Source of the DNA: JAKFDK01 sp036676195 | GTDB taxonomy: Bacteria; Bacillota; Sulfobacillia; Symbiobacteriales; ZC4RG38 | Length of the DNA stretch: 13,230 nt | NCBI GenBank assembly: GCA_036676195.1 | Contig: JAKFDK010000050.1 | Span: 1-13,230, forward strand | Reading direction: 5' to 3' | Part shown: one piece after another, positions 1 to 7,241 of the stretch | Position numbering within the stretch: the first letter of the stretch is position 1 | Layout of the letters: every line of letters begins with the position of its first letter | Made by a program: the position numbers and the translations under genes | Notes under the pieces: generated by a model | Told to the model about the DNA's origin: nothing | Databases searched by the model: none | What the model saw: the letters and a program-made list of their open reading frames with translations, nothing else

Positions 1-3
1 CTG

Positions 4-342
4 GTGGGGTTTCCGGTGAAAAACCGGCAGGAATTGGAGGCTATGGCCGAGGAGGAAGGGCTCGATCAGGTCTGGTTAATGACTGAGACCGAGCGCAACT
101 TGTACATAGCGGGCCATAATGGGGCCGACCTTCTTAATGACCTGATGGCGCGGATCTCCCAGGCGCGCGAGTGTGACAGTGTCATCTTTCTGGGTTCCGA
201 CATGCGGGTCGGGCTGGTGGAAGCGATGTTGGGTCACTCCAACGTGATCGGTATTCAGATCGGACCCTCGCCCATTAAGCAAGACATATATGTCGACCCG
301 GAAGAGATTCGAAGCGTAATCCGCACCCTGAAAGCACAGTAG
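4..342 (+). CDS. Small hypothetical alpha/beta protein, start at or beyond the window edge
   Basis: I do not recognise this protein of up to 112 residues. The reading frame is open to the left edge, so the gene may begin upstream. Within the window, GTG at 4 and GTG at 16 are possible starts. The second has a G-rich stretch (bases 3-9) about six bases before it and gives a natural-looking MKNRQELEAM beginning. The chain is acidic and appears to alternate helices and strands: a helical N-terminus, a strand around SVIFLGSD, a helix, a strand around VIGIQIG, and a final helix ending in a stop at 340-342. There is no signal peptide, membrane segment or metal motif. It lies 41 bases before the aminotransferase-reductase gene on the same strand, so co-transcription is likely. 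That is the only clue to its role. It is probably a real gene; its function is unknown. Confidence 0.6.
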   Translation: MGFPVKNRQELEAMAEEEGLDQVWLMTETERNLYIAGHNGADLLNDLMARISQARECDSVIFLGSDMRVGLVEAMLGHSNVIGIQIGPSPIKQDIYVDPEEIRSVIRTLKAQ

Positions 343-383
343 GACCCTGTGCGAGCAGGTCGGGGACGAATTGGGGGAATGGG

Positions 384-3002
384 ATGCATCCGTTTACGGA
401 GTATGTGAATCCCTATCTGGGAAAGCTGCTCAACCAGATCAAGCTGGACAAGTCCTATGTGCGCGGCGAGGGCTGTTGGCTCTGGGACGAGAACGGTGAG
501 CAGTATCTGGATTTCATTGCCGCATACGGTGCCCTGCCCTTTGGGTACAATCCGCCACCCATCTGGGACGCTGTCCAGGCTGTACGGGACAGCGGCGAAC
601 CCTCCTTCGTGCAGCCGGCGGCCCTGGGGGCAGCCGGTGTGCTGGCGGAGCGCCTGGTCAGCCTGGGGCCGCCCGGAATCCGGTATGTAACCTTTACCAA
701 CAGCGGGGCCGAAGCGGTCGAGGCGGCCCTCAAGCTGGCCCGGGTCGCCACCGGGCGCTTCCGGGTCCTCTCTACCGAAAACTCCTTCCATGGCAAGACA
801 CTGGGGGCCCTGTCGGCCACGAACCGGGAGAGTTACCAGAAGGCATTCTTTGCGCCGGTCGCCGGCTTCGATAAGATTCCCTACGGGGACGCCGCCGCCC
901 TGGCCGGCGCCCTGGCCGCCTGTCCGAATGAATACGCCGCCTTTATAGTGGAGCCCATTCAGGGTGAGGGCGGCATTATTGTACCACCGCCCGGTTATCT
1001 ACAGGAAGCACAGCGCCTGTGCCGCCAGTACGGCACCCTGTTGATCATCGATGAAATCCAGGCCGGGCTGGGACGGACCGGCTCCCTGTTTGCTTCGGCA
1101 TACGAGGGCATTACCCCGGACGTGATTACCCTGGCCAAAGCGCTGGGCGGCGGACTGCTCCCGATCGGGGCCGTTCTGTGCACGGCAGAGGCCTACACCG
1201 AGGAGTTTGCCATGAAGCACTCCTCGACCTTTGCCGGGAACAGCATGGCCTGCCGGGCCGGCCTGGCGGCCCTGGACCTGCTGACCCGTGACGATAACGC
1301 TCTGCTCCGGCAGGTGGCCGAAAACGGCGAGTATCTGCGGCGGCGCCTGGAGCAACTGCAGCAACAATATCCTGAGGTGATCCGGGCCGTGCGCGGTCGC
1401 GGTTTCATGCTGGGGATTGAATTTGGCGTGGACCGGGCGCACTTCCACGGGACCCTGCTGACAATCATGGCCGAGCAGGAACTCCTGACGCCGGTCATCG
1501 CCTCTTACCTGTTGAATGTGGAAAAGCTGCGGGTGGCCCCCACCCTGAACGGCAACAACGTGGTCCGGATTGAGCCGCCTCTGGTTGCCACCCGGGCCCA
1601 GTGTGACCAGGCACTGGCCGCGATCAGCCGGGTGGTGGCGGTTTTGGCCAGGGGCAATACGGCGGAACTCGTCCGGCATCTGCTCGGAGTGGAAAAGCGT
1701 ACGCTGACCTATCCCGTGCACCGCACCGCCGCCAACCCGGTGGCTCCGAGCGGGGAACCCTCCGAGGGCCGGTTTGCCTTCCTGATGCATCCGGTTACCC
1801 TGAGCAATTACCCGGAGTTCGATCAGAGCCTGAACCTGTTTACCAGGGCCGAACTGCAGGAACTGGTCGGGCGTTGGAATGATCTGCTGCAACCCTTTTA
1901 TATGGCGCAGACCCGGATCGTGTCCGCGACCGGTCAGGTCGCTTATGGCGAATTCTTTGTCATTCCTAAAACGGCCGATGAACTGATGGCCATGCCGCAC
2001 CGGGAAGCCGTGGCCGAGGTCAACAAAGCGCTGCAGATGGCCCGTGAGCGGGGTGCCCAAATCGTCGGCCTGGGGGCCTATACCTCAGTGGTGACCCATG
2101 CCGGGCTGCACCTGCGGGACCCCGGCGTGGCCCTGACCACCGGCAACAGTTACACCGTCGTCACGGCGGCGGAGTCGATCCGCGAGGCCGCCGCCCGCCT
2201 CGGTCAGAGCCTGGAGGCAGCCACCGTGGCCATGGTGGGTGCAACCGGCGCCATCGGTCGTGCCACTTCCCTTCTGCTGGCGGGCGACGTGGCCAGGTTA
2301 CTGCTGATCGGCAACCCGGCCCGGCCGGAACAAAGCCGCAAGCGGCTGCTCAAGGTGGCCGCCGAGATCTGCCGGCACCTGTCCGGGCTGCCGGCGCATA
2401 CACCCGGGTCCCTGGGGGCAGAGCTGGCGGCCTTTGGCGGCTGGCCCGCCGGCACCGCGCCGGCGGAGGCGTTTGTGGACCGGCTGCAGCATTGGGAAGC
2501 CACCGGCAACTGTCCGCTGGTGATCACGGTGGACCTGGACTCCTGGCTGCCCAGGGCCGATGTAGTGGTTACGGCCACCAACAGCACGGCCGACCTGGTC
2601 ACCCCCGGCAACCTGAAATTCGGTGCCGTGGTCTGCGACCTGAGCCGTCCGCCCAACGTCAGCCTGGAGGTCAAGGACGCCCGCCCGGATGTGCTGGTGA
2701 TCGACGGCGGTGTGGTGGCCGTGCCCGGCTTGCCTTCCCTGGGCTGGAATTTTGGCTTTGAGCAGGGGCTGGCTTACGCCTGCATGGCCGAGACCATGAT
2801 GCTCTCCCTGGAGCACCATTACGAACATACCAGCCTGGGCGCCGATCTGAACCTGGAGACCGTTCTGCATATGCGGGATCTGGCCCGCCGGCATGGTTTC
2901 AAGATCGCCCAGTTGCGCAGCTTCGACCGGCCGCTGTCCGAGGCCGAATGGCAGCGTGTCCTGGAAGCGCGGGCGGCCGTTCTGGGCTACCCGGCGGGGT
3001 AA
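384..3002 (+). CDS. Class-III aminotransferase fused to acyl-ACP-reductase-like domain
   Basis: This 872-residue protein has two complete enzyme domains. Residues 1-435 are a class-III PLP aminotransferase: TNSGAEAVEAALKLAR at 105-120 (phosphate binding), FHGKT at 135-139, EPIQGEGG at 190-197, DEIQAGLGRTG at 223-233 with D223 facing the PLP nitrogen, and Schiff-base K252 in ITLAKALGGG. A Pro/Ser/Arg-rich linker (about 438-462) follows. Residues 463-872 resemble cyanobacterial long-chain acyl-ACP reductase: GLGAYTS at 562-568, TTGNSYT at 585-591, the NADPH-binding VGATGAIG at 618-625, and YACMAETMM at 798-806. There C800 aligns with the acyl-accepting cysteine of AAR (Cys294 in Synechococcus, from memory). 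The reductase half would give an aldehyde and the aminotransferase half could convert it to a primary amine. That coupled reaction is inference. ATG 384 has GGGGG six bases upstream. An alternative is that the domains act on unrelated substrates. Confidence 0.88.
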   Translation: MHPFTEYVNPYLGKLLNQIKLDKSYVRGEGCWLWDENGEQYLDFIAAYGALPFGYNPPPIWDAVQAVRDSGEPSFVQPAALGAAGVLAERLVSLGPPGIRYVTFTNSGAEAVEAALKLARVATGRFRVLSTENSFHGKTLGALSATNRESYQKAFFAPVAGFDKIPYGDAAALAGALAACPNEYAAFIVEPIQGEGGIIVPPPGYLQEAQRLCRQYGTLLIIDEIQAGLGRTGSLFASAYEGITPDVITLAKALGGGLLPIGAVLCTAEAYTEEFAMKHSSTFAGNSMACRAGLAALDLLTRDDNALLRQVAENGEYLRRRLEQLQQQYPEVIRAVRGRGFMLGIEFGVDRAHFHGTLLTIMAEQELLTPVIASYLLNVEKLRVAPTLNGNNVVRIEPPLVATRAQCDQALAAISRVVAVLARGNTAELVRHLLGVEKRTLTYPVHRTAANPVAPSGEPSEGRFAFLMHPVTLSNYPEFDQSLNLFTRAELQELVGRWNDLLQPFYMAQTRIVSATGQVAYGEFFVIPKTADELMAMPHREAVAEVNKALQMARERGAQIVGLGAYTSVVTHAGLHLRDPGVALTTGNSYTVVTAAESIREAAARLGQSLEAATVAMVGATGAIGRATSLLLAGDVARLLLIGNPARPEQSRKRLLKVAAEICRHLSGLPAHTPGSLGAELAAFGGWPAGTAPAEAFVDRLQHWEATGNCPLVITVDLDSWLPRADVVVTATNSTADLVTPGNLKFGAVVCDLSRPPNVSLEVKDARPDVLVIDGGVVAVPGLPSLGWNFGFEQGLAYACMAETMMLSLEHHYEHTSLGADLNLETVLHMRDLARRHGFKIAQLRSFDRPLSEAEWQRVLEARAAVLGYPAG

Positions 3003-3030
3003 CGCCGGGCCACAACTGACCAGGCACGCC

Positions 3031-3061
3031 GAGCAGCACTGCGGAACCCGCAGTGCCGCTT
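3031..3061 (+). other. Intercistronic hairpin between the fusion gene and the antiporter
   Basis: Bases 3036-3044 (GCACTGCGG) pair perfectly with 3048-3056 around an AAC triloop. After one A-C mismatch the stem extends by AGC (3032-3034) with GCT (3058-3060) and a G-T wobble. No T-run follows, so it does not look like a standard intrinsic terminator. It could stabilise the upstream mRNA 3' end or tune expression of the downstream gene. Confidence 0.5.
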
Positions 3062-3104
3062 CACCTGGCAACCAAGCCAGCGGATCCGAGCGGGGGGCGT
3101 CTGT

Positions 3105-4361
3105 TTGCTGCAGGTCTGGCGGGCCCGTGCGACCGAGTATGGGCGCATGGTGGCCCCGACGATAGGGATTTTTGCCAGCGTGGGTATCCTGGTGGCCGCC
3201 TGGGCCGCGGCCGGAGTGATTGCCCTGCTCATTGTGCGGGGACTGGACCTGGTCTCCGCCCGTTACTTTTACGTCAGCACCGCGCTCACCACCGCACTGG
3301 TCGGGTTTGCTACCGGCACCTCCTGGGGCACGGTGGCCACCGTGGGCGTGGCCCTGATGGGGGTGGGGCGGGGGTTGGGGGTGGACCCGGCCGTGGCGGC
3401 CGGAGCGGTGGTGGCCGGCGCCCATTTCGGTGACAAGTTGTCCCCCCTGTCTGAAACGGCCACCCTTGCCGCTACGGTGGCGGGGACCGACCTGTACACG
3501 CATCTGCGCCACATGCTGTTCACCACTGTGCCCGCATTCGTTCTGTCCCTGGCGCTGTACCTGGTGCTGGGCCTGTCCACCGCCGTCACGCCGGACCTGG
3601 GCGGGGCGCAGGCGTTGCAGCAGGCACTGCAGGTGCGGTTTGACCTGCACCCGGTGCTCTGGTTGCCGGTCGCCCTGGTGGTGCTGGCGGCTCTGCTGCG
3701 CTGGCCGGTGATTCCTTCCCTGCTGGGGTCGGCGGTGGTGGCCGTGGGGCTGGCCGTATGGCGGCAGGGTTTTCCCGTGGCCCGGTTGCCGGAGTTGGTC
3801 TGGGCGGGCTATACACCGGCCACCGGTCATCAGCAGCTTGACCAGTTACTGGCCCAGGGCGGCGTGAAGGTGATGTTTCAGGTGGCGGTGGCCGCGGCCG
3901 GGCTGTTCGCGGTGGTCATGCTGGCAGCCCGTTCGGCACCGGGTCGCCGCCTGCTGGCCCGGTTGACTGCCACCTGCCGGACGCCGGCCCGGGCGGTGGG
4001 GGTGGCGGTCGGCATCGGCCTGTTGCTCATGCTGACCAGCGGCTCTTCTTATCTGGCCATTCTGCTCACCGGTGAACTCATGCGCAGCAGCTTCCGTCGC
4101 ACCGGGCTGGCGCCGGAAAATCTTTCCCGCACCCTGGAAGATGCCGGGACCGTGGTGGCGCCGCTGGTACCCTGGGGAGTGTCGGGCCTGTTCATGACCC
4201 GGACGCTGGACGTCTCCACCTGGTCGTACCTGCCCTATGCAGCCATGAATTACCTGGGCTTTGTGTGCGCACTGCTGTATGGCTACACCGGTTGGGGCCT
4301 GCGCCGGCTGCCGCAAACGCCGGCCGTTGCTCCCGAGCCTGTTGTTAAGCCTGGCGGATAA
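3105..4361 (+). CDS. nhaC: NhaC-family Na+/H+ antiporter, short at the N-terminus
   Basis: This is a 418-residue, very hydrophobic membrane protein of the NhaC type, expected to exchange cytoplasmic Na+ for external H+ (or the related malate/lactate exchange of some members). Family hallmarks are GTSWGTVATVGVALMG (about residues 67-82), AGAHFGDKLSPLSETATLAA (about 104-123), and near the C-terminus LSRTLEDAGTVVAPLVPWG followed by the LPYA motif. The first helix seen (PTIGIFASVGILVAAW) aligns with what is usually the third helix, so about 60-80 N-terminal residues, two helices, are absent. They cannot lie upstream because only 102 bases separate it from the previous stop. TTG 3105 is chosen because a GGGGGG run lies just upstream; ATG 3147 is the alternative. 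The C-terminus is complete. It may work in shortened form or be a remnant of a deletion; I cannot tell which. Confidence 0.8.
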   Translation: MLQVWRARATEYGRMVAPTIGIFASVGILVAAWAAAGVIALLIVRGLDLVSARYFYVSTALTTALVGFATGTSWGTVATVGVALMGVGRGLGVDPAVAAGAVVAGAHFGDKLSPLSETATLAATVAGTDLYTHLRHMLFTTVPAFVLSLALYLVLGLSTAVTPDLGGAQALQQALQVRFDLHPVLWLPVALVVLAALLRWPVIPSLLGSAVVAVGLAVWRQGFPVARLPELVWAGYTPATGHQQLDQLLAQGGVKVMFQVAVAAAGLFAVVMLAARSAPGRRLLARLTATCRTPARAVGVAVGIGLLLMLTSGSSYLAILLTGELMRSSFRRTGLAPENLSRTLEDAGTVVAPLVPWGVSGLFMTRTLDVSTWSYLPYAAMNYLGFVCALLYGYTGWGLRRLPQTPAVAPEPVVKPGG

Positions 4362-4371
4362 TAATGGATTC

Positions 4372-4436
4372 GACGGGTAAAACTCCCAACCGTCCGGTTA
4401 CGTCTTAGGTAATGAAGGTGCCAGCCTGGCACTTCC
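4372..4436 (+). other. Leader with overlapping short inverted repeats before the HD-GYP gene
   Basis: Between the antiporter stop and the chosen GTG start lie two small dyads. AACCG/CGGTT occupies 4388-4399 with a two-base loop. GTGCCA/TGGCAC occupies 4418-4432 and extends imperfectly to 4414-4436. The second overlaps a rival ATG at 4412. No T-run follows either. A modest RNA structure in the leader is plausible, but no known riboswitch class is recognised. Confidence 0.3.
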
Positions 4437-4474
4437 ACCAAGCGAGCCCGGACGATATTTGGGGGGCAGGCGGC

Positions 4475-5737
4475 GTGCGGACGGTCAATGGGTTCCACTT
4501 GCGGCCACAATTCCTCATCGCCCTGCTGCTGCTGGGCGGATTCATCGTGATGACGCGTCTGACTTTTACCGGCATTCATCTGGTTGTCAGTGAATTACTG
4601 GAGGAGCGGGCAGCAGGAGCCGCCGCCAGCGCCGCCCTGCTGTTGGACCCTGCCTGGCTGGGCGCTGTGGACCCAGTCCACCCGACCAGTGATCCGCAAT
4701 ACGCCGACATCCAGCGGCGGCTGGAGACCTTCCGCGCCGCCGATGACCTGTCCGAGGTCGAGGTCTACCGAGCCGAGCCGGGCGGGCGCTTCACGGTGCT
4801 GGTGCGGGCCGGCCAACGCCTGGACCAGCCCGGCCCGCACCCGGGTGAGCTCAGCGTCAGTCCGGAACCCGGGTTGTACATACCAAGGCGGCAGGGTGGT
4901 GCGGCCGGCCGCGGTCAGGGTAAGATCGGCTGGTATCCCATTCGCGACGGCAGCGGTGATCCCGTGGCGGTGGTGCAGGTCTTCCTGGACCCCGGCGAGA
5001 CACTGGGCCGGATCGGACTGTTCGGTCAAACCCTGGTCTGGCTGCTCCTGGGCGCCGCTGTCATTCTGTCGGTGCTGGCGGTGGCGCTGGTGCGGGCACT
5101 GGAGCGGGCCGGCGGTTATCAGGCGCTGCTCCGCACCCTCACCGCCGCCATCGATGCCCGTGACCCCTATACCCAGGGCCATTCGGCCCGGGTATCCGCT
5201 AACGCGGCCGCCATTGCTCGCCGGCTCGGTCTGCCGGCGCGGGATGTGGAGCGTGTGCGCAGTGCCGGGGTACTGCACGACATCGGCAAGATCGGGGTCC
5301 GGGACGCCATCCTCCTCAAGTCCGGCAAGCTGACACCCGAGGAATGGGATACCCTGAAGCAACACACTAATATCGGCGCCCGGATCGTGGAAAAGGCCGG
5401 TACGCTGGGGGAACTGCTGGCTGGAATTCGTTACCACCATGAACGCATCGACGGCCGGGGCTATCCCCAGGGGCTGCAGGGCGATGCCATCCCGCTGGAT
5501 GCCCGCATTCTGGCTGTCGTGGATGCCTTTGACGCCATGACCAGCGACCGGGCTTACCAGCGGTCCCGGTCGGCGGAACAGGCGCTGGCCGAACTCAAGC
5601 GGGTGGCAGGGGCCCAGGTGGATGCCCGGCTGGTGGAGGTATTGGCGCAGCTATATCAGGAAGGGAAAATCGCCGTCTCGTCGGTCAACGGCGTGAGTAC
5701 GGAAGTAGCGGCGGGACAGATGCCATCGGTCCAGTGA
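4475..5737 (+). CDS. Membrane-anchored HD-GYP domain protein (c-di-GMP phosphodiesterase type)
   Basis: This 420-residue protein has a membrane helix at about 12-37, an extracytoplasmic sensor of roughly 145 residues with no recognised ligand motif, a second helix at about 185-207, and a cytoplasmic HD-GYP domain at about 218-400. The metal-site residues are present: H236 in GHSARV, H268-D269 in HDIGKIG, H297 in QHTNIG, H321-H322 in HHERIDG, the GYP triplet at 329-331, and D350 in VVDAFDAM. HD-GYP enzymes hydrolyse cyclic-di-GMP; here an outside signal would control the activity. GTG 4475 is chosen because GGGGGGCAGG ends four bases upstream. An in-frame ATG at 4412 adds 21 residues, but it has only AGG two bases away and sits in a hairpin. 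It is 113 bases after the antiporter gene on the same strand, so the two may share a transcript. Confidence 0.9.
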   Translation: MRTVNGFHLRPQFLIALLLLGGFIVMTRLTFTGIHLVVSELLEERAAGAAASAALLLDPAWLGAVDPVHPTSDPQYADIQRRLETFRAADDLSEVEVYRAEPGGRFTVLVRAGQRLDQPGPHPGELSVSPEPGLYIPRRQGGAAGRGQGKIGWYPIRDGSGDPVAVVQVFLDPGETLGRIGLFGQTLVWLLLGAAVILSVLAVALVRALERAGGYQALLRTLTAAIDARDPYTQGHSARVSANAAAIARRLGLPARDVERVRSAGVLHDIGKIGVRDAILLKSGKLTPEEWDTLKQHTNIGARIVEKAGTLGELLAGIRYHHERIDGRGYPQGLQGDAIPLDARILAVVDAFDAMTSDRAYQRSRSAEQALAELKRVAGAQVDARLVEVLAQLYQEGKIAVSSVNGVSTEVAAGQMPSVQ

Positions 5738-5811
5738 ACGTTTTACTGGCGTACCGGTATCTACACGAATGAGTGCGCAAGAGTCGCCGCGGGAAATGGG
5801 GAAGGTCTGCG

Positions 5812-6201
5812 ATGAATGAACGCGAGATGCTGGAGAAAATGGACCTGATCAGGACCCGGTTTCGGGTGTCCTACGCACAGGCGCTTGAGGTTCTGGCGTC
5901 CTGTGACTGGGATACGGTGCGGGCGATCCTGAAGATGGAAAAGGAGCAAGGGGAGCGCCCGACCTTCATCCATGAAATGAAGGTCACCGGCTCGGAACTG
6001 GTCGAACGGATCAAGGAACTGATCCACGAGGGCAACGTGAACCGGATCATCATCCGGGAAGAGTCCGGGCGCGAGGTGCTGAACCTGCCGGTTAACGGTG
6101 CCCTGGCGGTGGCGGTGCTGGCCCCGCTCCTGGCCGGGCTGGGGGCGGTGGTGGCACTGGCCACCAACTACCACATCCAGGTGGAACGGGACCCGGCATA
6201 A
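5812..6201 (+). CDS. DUF4342 domain protein with UBA-like N-terminus
   Basis: This 129-residue protein matches the DUF4342 pattern. The N-terminal part (about residues 6-44, with RFRVSYAQALEVLASCDWD) has the three-helix look of a UBA/TS-N domain. The core follows with GSELVERIKELIHEGNVNRI at 60-79. A hydrophobic segment lies at about 94-118 (VAVLAPLLAGLGAVVALAT), long enough for one membrane helix, before a short IQVER tail. The biochemical role of the family is unknown, and none is proposed here. ATG 5812 is preferred because GGGGAAGG lies about six bases upstream; an in-frame upstream start at 5773 would add an unrelated basic stretch. The gene follows the HD-GYP gene by 74 bases and is the last of the + strand group, ending five bases before a strong hairpin. 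Confidence 0.85.
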   Translation: MNEREMLEKMDLIRTRFRVSYAQALEVLASCDWDTVRAILKMEKEQGERPTFIHEMKVTGSELVERIKELIHEGNVNRIIIREESGREVLNLPVNGALAVAVLAPLLAGLGAVVALATNYHIQVERDPA

Positions 6202-6205
6202 TAGA

Positions 6206-6250
6206 CATCACCCCGCCGGCGCTGGTGCGCCGGCGGGGTGATGCTTTCTC
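6206..6250. terminator. Bidirectional intrinsic terminator between convergent genes
   Basis: Bases 6206-6222 and 6227-6243 form a perfect 17-bp GC-rich stem with a TGGT loop. On the + strand it is followed by CTTTCTC, and on the - strand by TCTATTAT-like sequence. It starts five bases after the DUF4342 stop and lies six bases from the stop of the convergent FAD-subunit gene, so it can terminate both transcripts. The downstream U-tracts are weak, but the stem is exceptional. Confidence 0.85.
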
Positions 6251-7229
6251 AGGCGAGTTGCCGCAGAGCCCGAATGGTGTAAACCTGGGCCATCCGTTTG
6301 CGGTACGAGGTGGAGAGGTCGGCATTGTCCAGGGGCTTGGCCCGCTTATAGGCAGCGCTGGCCACCTTGGTGAGGGCTTCTTCCTCGTCCAACCGGTGCC
6401 CTTCCAATTCGGCGGCTTCCGGCAGGGACAGAGGCTGCGAGGCGACAGCGCCCAGCACTACCCGGGCATCAAAGACCTTGCCGCTGTCGTCCAGCAGTAC
6501 GGCCGCCGCAACGCCCAGGATGGGGAAATCGAAGGAACCACGGCGGCGCAGCTTCAGGTAGGTACTCCGCCAGCCGTTCTGCGGGGGCAGGACGATCTGG
6601 CTCAGCACTTCGTCGGGCTGGCGGGTCAGGTAGTGGATGCCGTCATCCTGGTACAGGGCAGACAGCGGAATCTGCCGGGTGCCGCGCGGGCTGACCAGGC
6701 GTACCAGGGCGCCCAGGGCGATCAGGGCCGGCCCGGTGTCCGTGCTGGAAATGGCCACGCATTTGGAGCTGGAAGGAGCCGTCCGGCAGATGGTGCCCTC
6801 GCACTTCATGCAGTAGTCGAGGGCCTTGCGCCAGTCGCTGGTCTGGTTGTAATAGTAGCAGCGGGTGTCCAGGCAGAGATTGCCACCCAGGGTGGCCTGG
6901 TTGCGGATGGCGATGGTCGCCACCGTGGCCGCGGCCTGTGCCAGGGCCGGGTAGGCAGCCTGAATCTCCGGGTGTGCCGCCACCGCGTTCAGGGTGGTCA
7001 TGGCGCCAATGGTCATGCCTTCTTCGCGGTCGCCGCGGATTCCGTACAGTTCCTTCACTTCACGCAGGCCGATCACCACTTCAGGGGTGAACTGACCCCG
7101 CTTCAGCCCGGGCATCAGGTCGGTGCCGCCGGCATGCAGCATGCTACGGTTGCCGTGCCGCTCCAGGAGCGCAACGACTTCTTCGAGTGTGCCGGGGGCC
7201 TGATATTCAAACTCGGGGAGTCTCAGCAT
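6249..7229 (-). CDS. hcrB: 4-hydroxybenzoyl-CoA reductase-type FAD/4Fe-4S subunit (beta)
   Basis: This is a 326-residue FAD-binding subunit of the molybdenum hydroxylase family. The FAD motifs are AGGTDL at 33-38 and TLGGNL at 113-118. The diagnostic feature is an insertion at about 119-160 containing C124, C140, C148 and C157. The spacings of 16, 8 and 9 equal those of the cysteines that hold the extra 4Fe-4S cluster in Thauera aromatica HcrB (122, 138, 146, 155, from memory). Ordinary xanthine dehydrogenase FAD subunits lack this loop. C119 and C143 are additional cysteines. In the complex this subunit passes low-potential electrons, probably from ferredoxin, through FAD to the molybdenum subunit. 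It is the last gene of the operon. Its AAGGAGG ribosome site overlaps the upstream stop codon, seven bases before ATG, so translation is probably coupled. The exact aryl-CoA substrate is not proven. Confidence 0.88.
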   Translation of the reverse strand: MLRLPEFEYQAPGTLEEVVALLERHGNRSMLHAGGTDLMPGLKRGQFTPEVVIGLREVKELYGIRGDREEGMTIGAMTTLNAVAAHPEIQAAYPALAQAAATVATIAIRNQATLGGNLCLDTRCYYYNQTSDWRKALDYCMKCEGTICRTAPSSSKCVAISSTDTGPALIALGALVRLVSPRGTRQIPLSALYQDDGIHYLTRQPDEVLSQIVLPPQNGWRSTYLKLRRRGSFDFPILGVAAAVLLDDSGKVFDARVVLGAVASQPLSLPEAAELEGHRLDEEEALTKVASAAYKRAKPLDNADLSTSYRKRMAQVYTIRALRQLA

Positions 7230-7241
7230 GGCGGTGCCTCC

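Noticed and set aside
2990..3110. Read-through of the TAA at 3000-3002 to fuse the reductase with the antiporter
   Set aside because: The frame is shared and open for 34 codons, but that is likely by chance in GC-rich DNA. The linker encodes no helices, and no read-through signal is visible.
2298..3830. Long open frame on the - strand, opposite the fusion and antiporter genes
   Set aside because: It spans two clear + strand genes, is rich in Gly/His/Gln/Arg with no domain pattern, and is a normal by-product of GC-rich codon use.
4427..4445. Sigma-54 -24/-12 promoter, from TGGCAC at 4427-4432
   Set aside because: No TTGC-type -12 element follows at the right distance; the TGGCAC is explained by the inverted repeat.
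4362..4474. c-di-GMP riboswitch ahead of the HD-GYP gene
   Set aside because: The conserved core sequences and tetraloop/receptor of the known classes are not seen; only short dyads are present.
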